DNA from: Streptococcus cristatus | GTDB taxonomy: Bacteria > Bacillota > Bacilli > Lactobacillales > Streptococcaceae | DNA: 64,000 nt | Direction of reading: 5' to 3' | NCBI RefSeq assembly: GCF_003943465.1 | Contig: NZ_RJPR01000002.1 | Span: 239,032-303,031, forward strand | Shown: one piece after another, positions 25,371-32,734 of the stretch | Layout: each line of letters opens with the position of its first letter | Position numbering within the stretch: the stretch's first letter is position 1 | The notes under the pieces: generated by a model | The model's database searches: none | Told to the model about the DNA's origin: nothing | What the model saw: only the letters and a program-made list of their open reading frames with translations | Program-made: the position numbers and the translations under genes

Positions 25371-25617
25371 TTTAACCTCTTTTAGTTAGCTTTTATCCCA
25401 GTTTTTGGGTAAAAATAAACGACAAGATTTAATGAAAAACCTTGTCGTAGATAATGTTTGGGGTCAGTAAAAATCTATTTTTGTGTACCCCCTTTTGAAT
25501 TTTGCGATTTTTCACGTTTGAGGGGGCGTCGGTCTTAGTCTCCCAAGGGTTTAGAGATTTCATCCCCCCTCCCCCAAAGGGTTAAAAATTAGATACTTTT
25601 GTAACGAAACTCCAAGA
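25371..25617. other. Intergenic region with G/C runs; candidate packaging-site region
   Basis: A 247-nt gap between the HNH and zinc-finger genes. It holds a terminator hairpin (25409-25448) and several C- or G-runs (25491-25495, 25522-25526, 25564-25575), out of character with the AT-rich surroundings. In many HK97-type cos phages the cos site lies near the HNH and terminase genes, so this is a possible site. Nothing in the sequence proves it. Confidence 0.3.
25409..25448 (-). terminator. Terminator downstream of HNH gene
   Basis: ACGACAAG (25419-25426) pairs with CTTGTCGT (25441-25448), followed on the minus strand by a U-rich stretch (UUUAUUUUUA). Confidence 0.6.
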
Positions 25618-25983
25618 CTAAAATCGATACGTATACTCCACATATCGGTCAGTCGTCTTGGTCTTCCTATCATGACAAGACTTACAAAGTGCTTGCCAGT
25701 TGGTTTGATTCCAAAAGAGGTCTTGGTCACCTCGGTGGGGTGTGATATGGTCAACCACTGTTGCCTTGGTCAATCGACCTTTGACTTTGCATTGAACACA
25801 AAGTGGTTGAACTTTTAAGTAACGAAGTCGTGCTTTATTCCATTGGGCATTGTATCCTTTGGCTTTGGTTGACTTGGTATCCAGTTGGTAGTTTGCTTTA
25901 TAGTTGTCACAATACTTGTGACCATAAGGTACTAGGTTAGGACAACCATTTTGTTTACAAGGTGTGCTTGGTCTTCTTGGCAT
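25618..25983 (-). CDS. HNH endonuclease
   Basis: A 121-residue HNH nuclease. It begins with a small Cys-containing motif (CKQNGCPNL, KYCDNY), then the HNH core: CVQCKVKG, the catalytic VVDHITPHRGD, WQALCKSCHDRKT. HNH proteins beside terminase genes help cos cleavage in HK97-like phages. Here it is separated from the terminase by the methylase module. The start chosen follows GGGAGAAG and lies next to the SAM synthetase stop. Confidence 0.85.
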   Translation of the reverse strand: MPRRPSTPCKQNGCPNLVPYGHKYCDNYKANYQLDTKSTKAKGYNAQWNKARLRYLKVQPLCVQCKVKGRLTKATVVDHITPHRGDQDLFWNQTNWQALCKSCHDRKTKTTDRYVEYTYRF

Positions 25984-25984
25984 C

Positions 25985-27022
25985 TTACTTCTCCCAAGGA
26001 AGATAGGCTTTTGTGAAATGCCCAAAGCAAGATGTTTTGGTGTAGTCTACATTCAAGAGATGAAGTTCCTTAATGATACCTTGTGGGGTCAAGTCGTAGC
26101 GTTCACGAATCATTCCTTCCAGTTGTGTTGAGGTGTAGCGACTGGTTCCAAAGGTTTCTACATATACCGACACAGGTTCTGCAACTCCAATGGCATAGGC
26201 TAATTGTACTTCACATCGTTTCGCATACCCTTCTCGAACAATATCCTTAGCAATCTTTCGTGCCATGTATGCTGCTGAGCGGTCAACCTTGCTTGGGTCT
26301 TTTCCAGAGAAAGCACCGCCACCATGATGTGCAAAACCACCATAGGTATCGGCCACAATTTTTCGACCAGTAACTCCTGCATCCGCAAACGAACCACCAA
26401 GAACAAAACGTCCGGTCGGATTGACTAGAACTTTGAAATCTAGATTCTGACGGTAACGAAGTGCTACTGACATCATAGCTTCAGTCACAATTCGTTTCAC
26501 TTTGGCAAGGTTGGCTATTTCAGTATGTTGGATGGAAACTAAAAAGGTATCAATCCGTTTCTTCTCATAGTCGTAGGATACCTGTGCTTTCGCATCCTTT
26601 CCAAGTAAGGGGTGACCAAGCGACATCAGTTTCTCAAGGACTCGGGTTGCTAGAACATAAGGAAGTGGCAGGTACTCAGGTGTTTCGTCTGTCGCATAAC
26701 CAAACATCATTCCTTGATCACCAGCACCTCCATTATCTACTCCTTGTGCAATATCTGAGCTTTGGAGTCCAAGTAGGTTAGTTACCCGAACATTTTTCAT
26801 ACCAAGTGGCTCGACAACCTGACGAACAATGTTCTCGAGATTAAAGTAATGTCTAGTTGAAATTTCACCAGCTACCACAACTTGGTTATCCTTGATTAAA
26901 GTCTCAACTGCCACTCGACTTGATTTGTCATACTTTAGACACTCCGTCAAAATGGCATCTGAAATCTGATCACAGATTTTATCTGGGTGTCCAACTGAAA
27001 CTTGTTCACTAGAAATAATCAT
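25985..27022 (-). CDS. metK: S-adenosylmethionine synthetase, phage-type
   Basis: The 345-residue enzyme would make SAM from methionine and ATP. The family motifs are present: EQVSVGHPDKICDQISDAIL at the N-terminus, GAGDQGMMFGYA, the P-loop-like GGGAFSGKDPSKVDRSAAY and a conserved C-terminus. It is about 40-50 residues shorter than the usual chromosomal MetK. It sits upstream of two SAM-dependent methylases, which it presumably supplies during phage growth. The second in-frame ATG was chosen because of the GGAGGAAT site. A terminator lies just upstream of that site, so expression may depend on readthrough. Confidence 0.92.
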   Translation of the reverse strand: MIISSEQVSVGHPDKICDQISDAILTECLKYDKSSRVAVETLIKDNQVVVAGEISTRHYFNLENIVRQVVEPLGMKNVRVTNLLGLQSSDIAQGVDNGGAGDQGMMFGYATDETPEYLPLPYVLATRVLEKLMSLGHPLLGKDAKAQVSYDYEKKRIDTFLVSIQHTEIANLAKVKRIVTEAMMSVALRYRQNLDFKVLVNPTGRFVLGGSFADAGVTGRKIVADTYGGFAHHGGGAFSGKDPSKVDRSAAYMARKIAKDIVREGYAKRCEVQLAYAIGVAEPVSVYVETFGTSRYTSTQLEGMIRERYDLTPQGIIKELHLLNVDYTKTSCFGHFTKAYLPWEK

Positions 27023-27035
27023 AATTCCTCCACGC

Positions 27036-27066
27036 AAAAAGCCCAACCTTTATGAGGCTAGGCTTT
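27036..27066 (-). terminator. Terminator between small gene and metK
   Basis: An 11-bp stem, fully paired in RNA if G-U pairs are counted (AAAGCCUAGCC with GGUUGGGCUUU), is followed by five U and, only 8 nt later, by the metK ribosome site. It closes the small-gene cassette at 27070-27252. Confidence 0.65.
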
Positions 27067-27069
27067 ACT

Positions 27070-27252
27070 TTATTTTACTGATTTTTGGCCTGCTTCGTAG
27101 GCTCTCTCCAATGCTCTTTTGATACCCCATACCGAAACATCGTAGAAGTCAAGATTGTCGCTCCAACGTTTTTCCAAGGTTTCTACAAAAAGTTCTTCTT
27201 TTGCAATTTCTGTTAAAAGGGCATTGAGTTTTTCTTGTTGACGCTTTGTCAT
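27070..27252 (-). CDS. Small phage protein (DUF6900-like)
   Basis: A 60-residue protein starting at the ATG after GAGGAG. It is helical and ends in VSVWGIKRALERAYEAGQKS. It resembles, from memory, the DUF6900 phage family; function unknown. It is a self-contained cassette: ACTGG-N19-TTAATAT promoter, gene, terminator. Its 5' leader is nearly the same as that of the broken gene at 21649-21872. Confidence 0.65.
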   Translation of the reverse strand: MTKRQQEKLNALLTEIAKEELFVETLEKRWSDNLDFYDVSVWGIKRALERAYEAGQKSVK

Positions 27253-27283
27253 GGTATTGTTCTCCTCTTCTTTTGTTGTGTAC

Positions 27284-27314
27284 ATATTAACTCTAAAAAG
27301 GAGATATATCCAGT
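27284..27314 (-). promoter_or_regulatory. Shared small-gene promoter, copy 3
   Basis: ACTGG (27310-27314), 19 nt, TTAATAT (27284-27290) on the minus strand, about 31 nt before the start codon; TGGATA-N17-TAATAT as a promoter. Confidence 0.7.
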
Positions 27315-27340
27315 CATTTCTGCATAAATTTAAAGATATT

Positions 27341-27568
27341 TTAAACAGTTAAAACCATCAAAACCGCCTCAAGAATGGCTTCACGTTCTTCTGTTTCAGG
27401 ATAGAGTTCCCATCCTCTGTCGTAAGAAACGATTGTTTCTTCAGCTACTTCAATATCTAATTTGAAAATACATCCAAGGTCAATTCCAACTTCTGAAGGT
27501 TGGGGACTAACCTTGGCAATGTAATCCACTTTTTGTCCCTGATAATCAATCCGTCCGTCAGTCCACAT
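27341..27568 (-). CDS. Small phage protein (DUF7678-like)
   Basis: A 75-residue acidic protein with an AAAGGAG site 8 nt before the ATG. The pattern MWTDGRI, then SEVGIDLGCIFKLDI and SYDRGWELYPETEE recalls, from memory, the DUF7678 phage family; no function is known. It is the first gene after the five 11-bp repeats and also has its own ACTGG-N19-GTAATAT promoter. Confidence 0.65.
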   Translation of the reverse strand: MWTDGRIDYQGQKVDYIAKVSPQPSEVGIDLGCIFKLDIEVAEETIVSYDRGWELYPETEEREAILEAVLMVLTV

Positions 27569-27597
27569 GGTTATTCTCCTTTGGTTTTTCTAGGTTT

Positions 27598-27628
27598 ATA
27601 TTACCCTATCAGCCAAAGAATATCCAGT
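27598..27628 (-). promoter_or_regulatory. Shared small-gene promoter, copy 4
   Basis: ACTGG (27624-27628), 19 nt, GTAATAT (27598-27604) on the minus strand, 29 nt before the start; TGGATA (27621-27626)-N17-TAATAT (27598-27603). Confidence 0.7.
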
Positions 27629-27664
27629 CATTTGAGGGAGATTTTTATCTTTTTTGACATCTTA

Positions 27665-27741
27665 AGTATATCACATGTCTAGGTTGAAAATCAGTACTAA
27701 ACCAGTACAAATTTAGTGCTAATTTAGTACCAATTTAGTGC
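27665..27741 (-). promoter_or_regulatory. Candidate activator-dependent late promoter with five 11-bp repeats
   Basis: Five tandem 11-bp units (27687-27697, 27698-27708, 27709-27719, 27720-27730, 27731-27741; plus-strand consensus NAAWYYAGTRC) end where a -35 would be. After 16 nt follows an extended -10, TGATATACT (TATACT at 27665-27670). No good -35 hexamer is present. One helical turn per repeat suggests a protein array bound on one face. It lies directly after the sigma-like regulator gene and before the metK-methylase-packaging-structural genes. Confidence 0.6.
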
Positions 27742-27753
27742 ACTCAACCATCA

Positions 27754-28257
27754 CTAGATAGGGATGTGATAATCTTCCACCTTAAGTTCAAGACTTTTTG
27801 AAGTCCAACGATAACACTTGCGTAATTGTTTTAGAATCTTACGCCTACGATAAGCAAGTGTTGAATGACTGATTTCATAAATCTCTTCTAGTTCAGTCCA
27901 ACTCTTGCCTAAGTAAATTAAATCCTTGGATAATGGCTTCAAATCCTCAGGTATTAGCTCCATAACGAACTCAAAGTAGTAAAGATCCATTTTTAAGCAG
28001 TAGTAGGTATTAAGCAAACTACTGAGGTACTCTTGATTTTCTTGTTCTTGTTTTTCTCTAAAACTAAGAGAAATCAGCTCACTACGACCATGGTTTTTAC
28101 TTTTCTTGACCTTTTCATGCTCTGACTTCTCAAATACCAGTGACTGAATCACACTATTCTCTGAGATAGGTCGATAGTTGAGCAATTTCTCCTGAACTAA
28201 ATGTAACTTCATTTTCATGTCACGATAGTTTTTAGCTATATATTCCACCTTATCCAT
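27754..28257 (-). CDS. Sigma-70 region 4-like / ArpU-type phage regulator
   Basis: The 167-residue protein has a charged, helical N-terminal two thirds. Its C-terminal helix-turn-helix (residues about 110-148: DLIYLGKSWTELEEIYEIS, HSTLAYRRRKILKQL) is like sigma region 4 and ArpU late regulators of Gram-positive phages. The gene is the last of the leftward replication genes, directly before the 11-bp repeat array, the position expected for a late-gene activator. It overlaps the helicase stop by 8 nt. Confidence 0.75.
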   Translation of the reverse strand: MDKVEYIAKNYRDMKMKLHLVQEKLLNYRPISENSVIQSLVFEKSEHEKVKKSKNHGRSELISLSFREKQEQENQEYLSSLLNTYYCLKMDLYYFEFVMELIPEDLKPLSKDLIYLGKSWTELEEIYEISHSTLAYRRRKILKQLRKCYRWTSKSLELKVEDYHIPI

Positions 28258-29626
28258 CTGTTCCTCCTACTTGTGCTTTAACAGCTTCAATCAGCCGTTC
28301 TTGTTGTGCATCTTTGTTTCCTAGTGCCTTGAGGATTTCCTCATCAATCGTTCCTTCAGTCACAATGTGTTGAATAACAACTGTCTCAGCCTCCTGGCCT
28401 TGACGCCAAAGTCGTGCATTGGTTTGTTGGTATAATTCCAAAGACCACGTTAATCCAAACCAGACCAAGTGGTGACCACCTTTTTGGAGGTTCAACCCAT
28501 GACCTGCTCCAGCTGGATGAATTAAGCCAACTGGTACATTGCCCTTATTCCATTCACGAATATCTTCTTCTGTTTTCAACACCCGACTCGTTACCTTGAG
28601 TTTTTCTAAACGACCCGTAATCCGAGCCAAGTCATGTTTGAACCAATAGGCAACTAAGACAGGTTCTCCATTTGCGGATTCGAGGATATCTTCAAGGGCA
28701 TCTAGTTTTTGTTCATGAAGTGGCACAACCGTATGATCATCAGAATATACAGCTCCATTGGATAACTGAACTAACTTGTTCATTAGGCTTGCAGCATTTG
28801 CGGCAGTTACTTCTAATCCGTCTAACTCTGACAAGACATACTCTTTCTTAAACTGAATGTATTTTTCTTTTTCCTTTTCTGACATACGCACCAGTTTCTT
28901 AGTTGAAATTAATTCGGGCATATCCAGATAATCTAGGGCTTTCATAGAAATGGTAATATCACTAATCTTGTCTTGAATTTGACACTCCGCATAATCCATG
29001 GGGATGTATTCATAGACAATGTTTCCATTGCGACGACCTTCTTCAAAGTAGCGACTACGAAACTCACCGATGAAGCGACCAAGACGTTCTCCTCCGTCAA
29101 TGACTTTAAACTCTGCGAACAAGTCCATCAGTCCATTCGAGCTTGGTGTTCCTGTTAGTCCAACCACTCGCTTCATGTAAGGTCGCATAGTCATGAAGGC
29201 TTTGAAACGCTTGGACTGCCATGACTTGAAAGAACTCAATTCATCAATTACAACCATGTCCCACTTGAAATACGGACTGCATTGTTCCACCAGCCAAGGT
29301 AGGTTTTCACGATTTACGATATAGATATCCGCATCTTTCTGAAGGGCTACTTTTCGTTGCTTGGGAGTACCAACTATTTTCGAATACCGTAAGTTACGCA
29401 ACTCAGACCATTGCTCAATCTCGTCACTCCAGACAGTATTTGCGACTCGCAGTGGGGCAATAACCAAAACCTTAGTAACCTCAAATCGGTCAAACATCAG
29501 CTCATTTACTGCAGACAAGGTTGTAGCCGTCTTCCCCATCCCCATGTCTAGGATGACTGCTGCATAAGGGTGACCTATGATGAAGTCCTTAGCGACTACC
29601 TGATAGTTATGTAATGTCAATTTCAT
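28250..29626 (-). CDS. SNF2-type DEAD-box helicase, phage replication
   Basis: A 458-residue SF2 helicase. Walker A is DMGMGKTATTL (27-37), Walker B is VVIDELSSFK, motif III is GLTGTPSSNG, and the C-terminal helicase lobe has WRQGQEAETVVIQ with the arginine finger region. Phages of this type use it in replication or recombination beside a VRR-NUC nuclease. The start overlaps the VRR-NUC 3' end by 20 nt. Confidence 0.9.
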   Translation of the reverse strand: MKLTLHNYQVVAKDFIIGHPYAAVILDMGMGKTATTLSAVNELMFDRFEVTKVLVIAPLRVANTVWSDEIEQWSELRNLRYSKIVGTPKQRKVALQKDADIYIVNRENLPWLVEQCSPYFKWDMVVIDELSSFKSWQSKRFKAFMTMRPYMKRVVGLTGTPSSNGLMDLFAEFKVIDGGERLGRFIGEFRSRYFEEGRRNGNIVYEYIPMDYAECQIQDKISDITISMKALDYLDMPELISTKKLVRMSEKEKEKYIQFKKEYVLSELDGLEVTAANAASLMNKLVQLSNGAVYSDDHTVVPLHEQKLDALEDILESANGEPVLVAYWFKHDLARITGRLEKLKVTSRVLKTEEDIREWNKGNVPVGLIHPAGAGHGLNLQKGGHHLVWFGLTWSLELYQQTNARLWRQGQEAETVVIQHIVTEGTIDEEILKALGNKDAQQERLIEAVKAQVGGTDG

Positions 29627-29888
29627 CTAACACTTCTCCAATCATCTCAATGCGGTCAATGACATAAACCTTAAAGCCTAACCGCTCGAACAGTTTATGT
29701 CTTGACACTTGTAACTTCCTTGGCTTCTGGTCGGGAGCCTTTACTTCCACCAAGCCAAACTTGCCCTTGGGTAAAAACACCAAACGATCTGGAACACCAG
29801 AAAAAGAGGGCGATACCCATTTAGGACAAATACCTCCTCGAGCTTTCACAGACTTCACCAAAGCTTGCTCAACGTACTTTTCTCTCAT
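29607..29888 (-). CDS. VRR-NUC domain nuclease
   Basis: A 93-residue stand-alone VRR-NUC nuclease of the PD-(D/E)XK superfamily, shown by SGVPDRLVFLPKGKFGLVEVKA with catalytic Asp, Glu and Lys. It may resolve branched DNA during phage replication. The ATG after AAAGGA was chosen; an upstream TTG at 29907-29909 overlaps a 10-codon leader ORF. Confidence 0.88.
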   Translation of the reverse strand: MREKYVEQALVKSVKARGGICPKWVSPSFSGVPDRLVFLPKGKFGLVEVKAPDQKPRKLQVSRHKLFERLGFKVYVIDRIEMIGEVLDEIDIT

Positions 29889-29905
29889 CGTTCTAAATCC
29901 TTTCG

Positions 29906-29938
29906 TCAAATTGAAGTGTGTAGGTCTAGTGCAGTCAT
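29906..29938 (-). CDS. Possible 10-residue leader peptide
   Basis: MTALDLHTSI with a strong GAGGAG site 8 nt upstream, ending just before the VRR-NUC gene. It may couple translation or be a remnant. The RBS lies between arms of an 11-bp inverted repeat (29918-29928 and 30011-30021). Confidence 0.3.
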   Translation of the reverse strand: MTALDLHTSI

Positions 29939-30021
29939 TTCCAAAACTCCTCTTATAGGCTTTTTTTATAGTAATTTTTGCTTATAGGATAGTTTTAGAA
30001 AAGACCATAATAGACCTACAC
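29918..30021. repeat. 11-bp inverted repeat around a ribosome site
   Basis: GTGTAGGTCTA (29918-29928) and TAGACCTACAC (30011-30021) are perfect inverted arms separated by 82 nt. In the leftward transcript they would form a stem enclosing the leader RBS. The rest of the 30022-30172 gap holds no gene that I can see. Confidence 0.5.
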
Positions 30022-30172
30022 AAAATCAAAAAATGTCACTCATGCTGGTCGTTTTAATCATCTATCTGAAACCTCATTCAAAATAAGTTCCAACCTTTCA
30101 GTCAACGACTTACACACCTAAAATAATCAAATACCTCTATTGTGGAGATCTGTTGACTAAAAATGCTGGTCA

Positions 30173-32458
30173 TTAATCTAAGAAATCATAACCATCCTCT
30201 ACCAATTTCAAACCAAGAATGTGGTTCCCTTTACTTGTCCGTTTTCGTTTAAACCCTGCCTGCTCAAGTGCAGAATAAAAATCGGTTGTACTGCGTGTAT
30301 ACTCCATGTTTTTGGCGCAATAGGCACGATACTGACTGTATAGTTCTCCTGATTTTTCTGACAACTGGTCGCCAACTTGACAACAGTCACCAAGGAAGTG
30401 TCCTAACCAATCATTTGCTTCACGATAGGCTTTGACGGAAGATGAAACGGCAGTTGGTACATTTGTTTTGAAGTTCGCTTTGATGGCTTTTTCTGCACCT
30501 TCGATAATCCAAGACATGATGGCTGGTGCTGCATTGTCATACAAATGGTCCGCAAAGTTTTTGATGTCAGAGCGACCAGTTATTTTGGCATTAAAGGGAA
30601 TAACAACCAAACGTCGCCAAGTTCCATCATCGTTCGCCCCTACTTTAGGCAGATGGTTGGTGTAAAGAACTAGCGTGTGTGAGGGCACGAAGTGGAATGG
30701 ATCCTTGTACTTCTTCTCTGCTTGAATCTCATCAGTTGAAGTAATCTGCTTCACAACGGCTGTATTGAGTCGCATACCCTCAGCCATCTCAGAAGCAATG
30801 ACCAGTCGTTTCCCTTTAAGCTCAGCAAGCTCAGGACTGACATTTCGCTTGTTTGACATAGTTAAGGCATCCGCAGATAATTTACCTGAATAGCTACCTA
30901 GCACACGAGCAATGGTATTCCAAAAAGTAGACTTGCCGTTCGCTCCGCCTCCGTAGGCAATAATCATGTGTTCCTGATAGACCTTACCGATAGCTGCCAT
31001 ACCAATAATTTCTTGAACATAATCAATTAATTCTTGGTCATTACAGAAAAAGGTAGCTAAAGTTTCCTGCCATAATCCCATTCCCTGATCACTAGGGGAG
31101 ACTGCGGTAATTTTTGTTATGTAATCTTCAGGATTGTGTTCTTGTTGCCCATTTATTCCCTTTCGTAAATCATAGGTAGCCTCTGGGGTATTGAGTAATA
31201 AGTCATCACTATCTAATTCTGACAATTCTACTGAAAGAATTGGTTTAGCTGTATTATAGACAGCCATCAAATTCTTATAGTCACGATGTTTCATAACAAA
31301 TTTATGAAACTCTTTAGCTGCAAGATAAGCTTTTAAATATTTCAATTGAAGTGGAGTTTCGACTGCATTTTCTAGACGCTTTCCTCCAGCCTTTATGGTT
31401 AATTCATCAATACCTGAAGACTGAAGTTGCTTATCCGCAGATTCCAAGAGTGCAATCGCTTCAGCAAGTTGCTCATCAGTAAAGTGTACAACTGCACCTA
31501 GTGCCAACTGCTTATTCTCACGCCAGTGAGTTCCGTCATAGTAAAGATAGTCAGTTGCGTTGGTGTAGGCCAGCTTATTAGCATATTCTCTAGCAAGCAC
31601 ACCAGCCTCGCCTACATCTGAGTAATCATCTGGTTTTAAAGTTTCTCGATTGAAAGCATCGGGAGCCACATAACTTTTTGATGTTTTTATAGTTCTGTTG
31701 TAGAATCGGACCGCGCTCCCCCAAATGGTATCTAACTCAGCTTTGTCAAGTGGCGGTACACATTTCTGTGCCTGCTCATCAAAACCATCCCTAGCTTCTT
31801 GGGTCACGCCTAACCGTTTGAGAATTTTCGCAGCAAAAACTGACATCGTTGAATTACGACTCCCTTGCTGGATTGGTCCACTTGGAGGAGTATAGAAGTC
31901 TGCATCGAAATCTTCCTCATCTTCAATAGAAACAACTTGAAACAAATCTTCATCAATAGTTAGCCATGAATCATGCCATATAACCTGTGCATTTGGATTT
32001 CCAAAGAAGAATCGTGCCGCATCCTTGGCATGATCATCAAAAAACTTGTATTGATTACAGAGTTCTTCCTTCATTGCTACATAGATGTCTTTATCTGTTA
32101 CCTCATTAATTTGGAAGTAGATATGAAACTTGGGTCTAGGTGCTTTTCCTGCCTTAGTCTGCATGTGACTACGGCTCGTCACCAAAGCGAAGTTATAATC
32201 CGCAAAGACGTCTTTAAGGAATTCTTCGGTAAGCCATTCATCAGGATTTTCTGTGTGATCATTATCAATATCCATGACTAACACATCTGACTTGATAAAG
32301 TTGGCATTGGAGCGAGTATTTTGGACAAAAAGACCTGCCACATGGTCGAATTGAGCTACGTTTTGTAAGATAGCTTTATCAGTGATAGTTACCATATTTG
32401 GATAGACCGTAGTTGTTTGTATTCCTGTCTGTCCAGAATGAGATAGGGTAAATTTCAT
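30173..32458 (-). CDS. Phage primase-helicase (AEP/PrimPol plus D5-like SF3 helicase)
   Basis: The 761-residue replication protein has an N-terminal primase-polymerase-like domain (VLVMDIDND near 60-66, RPKFHIYF near 109-116) and a central helical linker. Its C-terminal SF3 helicase has Walker A AYGGGANGKST around residue 500 and Walker B region GKRLVIASEM. It primes and unwinds DNA for phage replication. It starts the leftward early operon, downstream of bipartite motif copy B, and the ATG follows GGAGGCAT. Confidence 0.92.
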   Translation of the reverse strand: MKFTLSHSGQTGIQTTTVYPNMVTITDKAILQNVAQFDHVAGLFVQNTRSNANFIKSDVLVMDIDNDHTENPDEWLTEEFLKDVFADYNFALVTSRSHMQTKAGKAPRPKFHIYFQINEVTDKDIYVAMKEELCNQYKFFDDHAKDAARFFFGNPNAQVIWHDSWLTIDEDLFQVVSIEDEEDFDADFYTPPSGPIQQGSRNSTMSVFAAKILKRLGVTQEARDGFDEQAQKCVPPLDKAELDTIWGSAVRFYNRTIKTSKSYVAPDAFNRETLKPDDYSDVGEAGVLAREYANKLAYTNATDYLYYDGTHWRENKQLALGAVVHFTDEQLAEAIALLESADKQLQSSGIDELTIKAGGKRLENAVETPLQLKYLKAYLAAKEFHKFVMKHRDYKNLMAVYNTAKPILSVELSELDSDDLLLNTPEATYDLRKGINGQQEHNPEDYITKITAVSPSDQGMGLWQETLATFFCNDQELIDYVQEIIGMAAIGKVYQEHMIIAYGGGANGKSTFWNTIARVLGSYSGKLSADALTMSNKRNVSPELAELKGKRLVIASEMAEGMRLNTAVVKQITSTDEIQAEKKYKDPFHFVPSHTLVLYTNHLPKVGANDDGTWRRLVVIPFNAKITGRSDIKNFADHLYDNAAPAIMSWIIEGAEKAIKANFKTNVPTAVSSSVKAYREANDWLGHFLGDCCQVGDQLSEKSGELYSQYRAYCAKNMEYTRSTTDFYSALEQAGFKRKRTSKGNHILGLKLVEDGYDFLD

Positions 32459-32505
32459 TTGATATGCCTCCGTCTTTAGTTTTTAAATTAGGAAACTTGC
32501 TTCCT

Positions 32506-32540
32506 ACCTTACTAAGTAAGAAACAGAGATGATTTTCCGC
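32506..32540 (-). promoter_or_regulatory. Bipartite motif copy B before the primase gene
   Basis: Minus strand GCGGAAAA (32533-32540), 11 nt, TCTTACTTAGTAAGGT (32506-32521). Same spacing as the other three copies; 48 nt before the primase start. Confidence 0.7.
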
Positions 32541-32565
32541 ACTTCCGAAATTTTTTTAGAAAAGT

Positions 32566-32600
32566 AAAAGTTTCCTATTAAATGCACAGGAAACTTTTTT
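32566..32600 (+). terminator. Bidirectional hairpin between divergent early operons
   Basis: A perfect 11-bp stem (AAAAGTTTCCT at 32566-32576, AGGAAACTTTT at 32588-32598) is followed by U-runs on both strands. It lies between motif copies B and C and may insulate the two divergent operons. Confidence 0.6.
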
Positions 32601-32624
32601 ATGTTCAAAAAATTATAGTGAGAA

Positions 32625-32659
32625 GCGGAAAAACACCTCTTAGATCTACTTAGTAAGAT
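32625..32659 (+). promoter_or_regulatory. Bipartite motif copy C
   Basis: GCGGAAAA (32625-32632), 11 nt, ATCTACTTAGTAAGAT (32644-32659). The left palindrome arm is degenerate. It is 62 nt upstream of copy D in the same orientation. Confidence 0.65.
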
Positions 32660-32686
32660 GTAAGGGATAAAAATATTCCTTACAAA

Positions 32687-32721
32687 ACGGAAAAATCATT
32701 CGAAACCTTACTTAGTAAGAT
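32687..32721 (+). promoter_or_regulatory. Bipartite motif copy D
   Basis: ACGGAAAA (32687-32694), 11 nt, CCTTACTTAGTAAGAT (32706-32721), followed at once by the AGGAGG site of the small gene at 32735. This arrangement is the same as at copy A. Confidence 0.7.
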
Positions 32722-32734
32722 AGGAGGACCAAAT

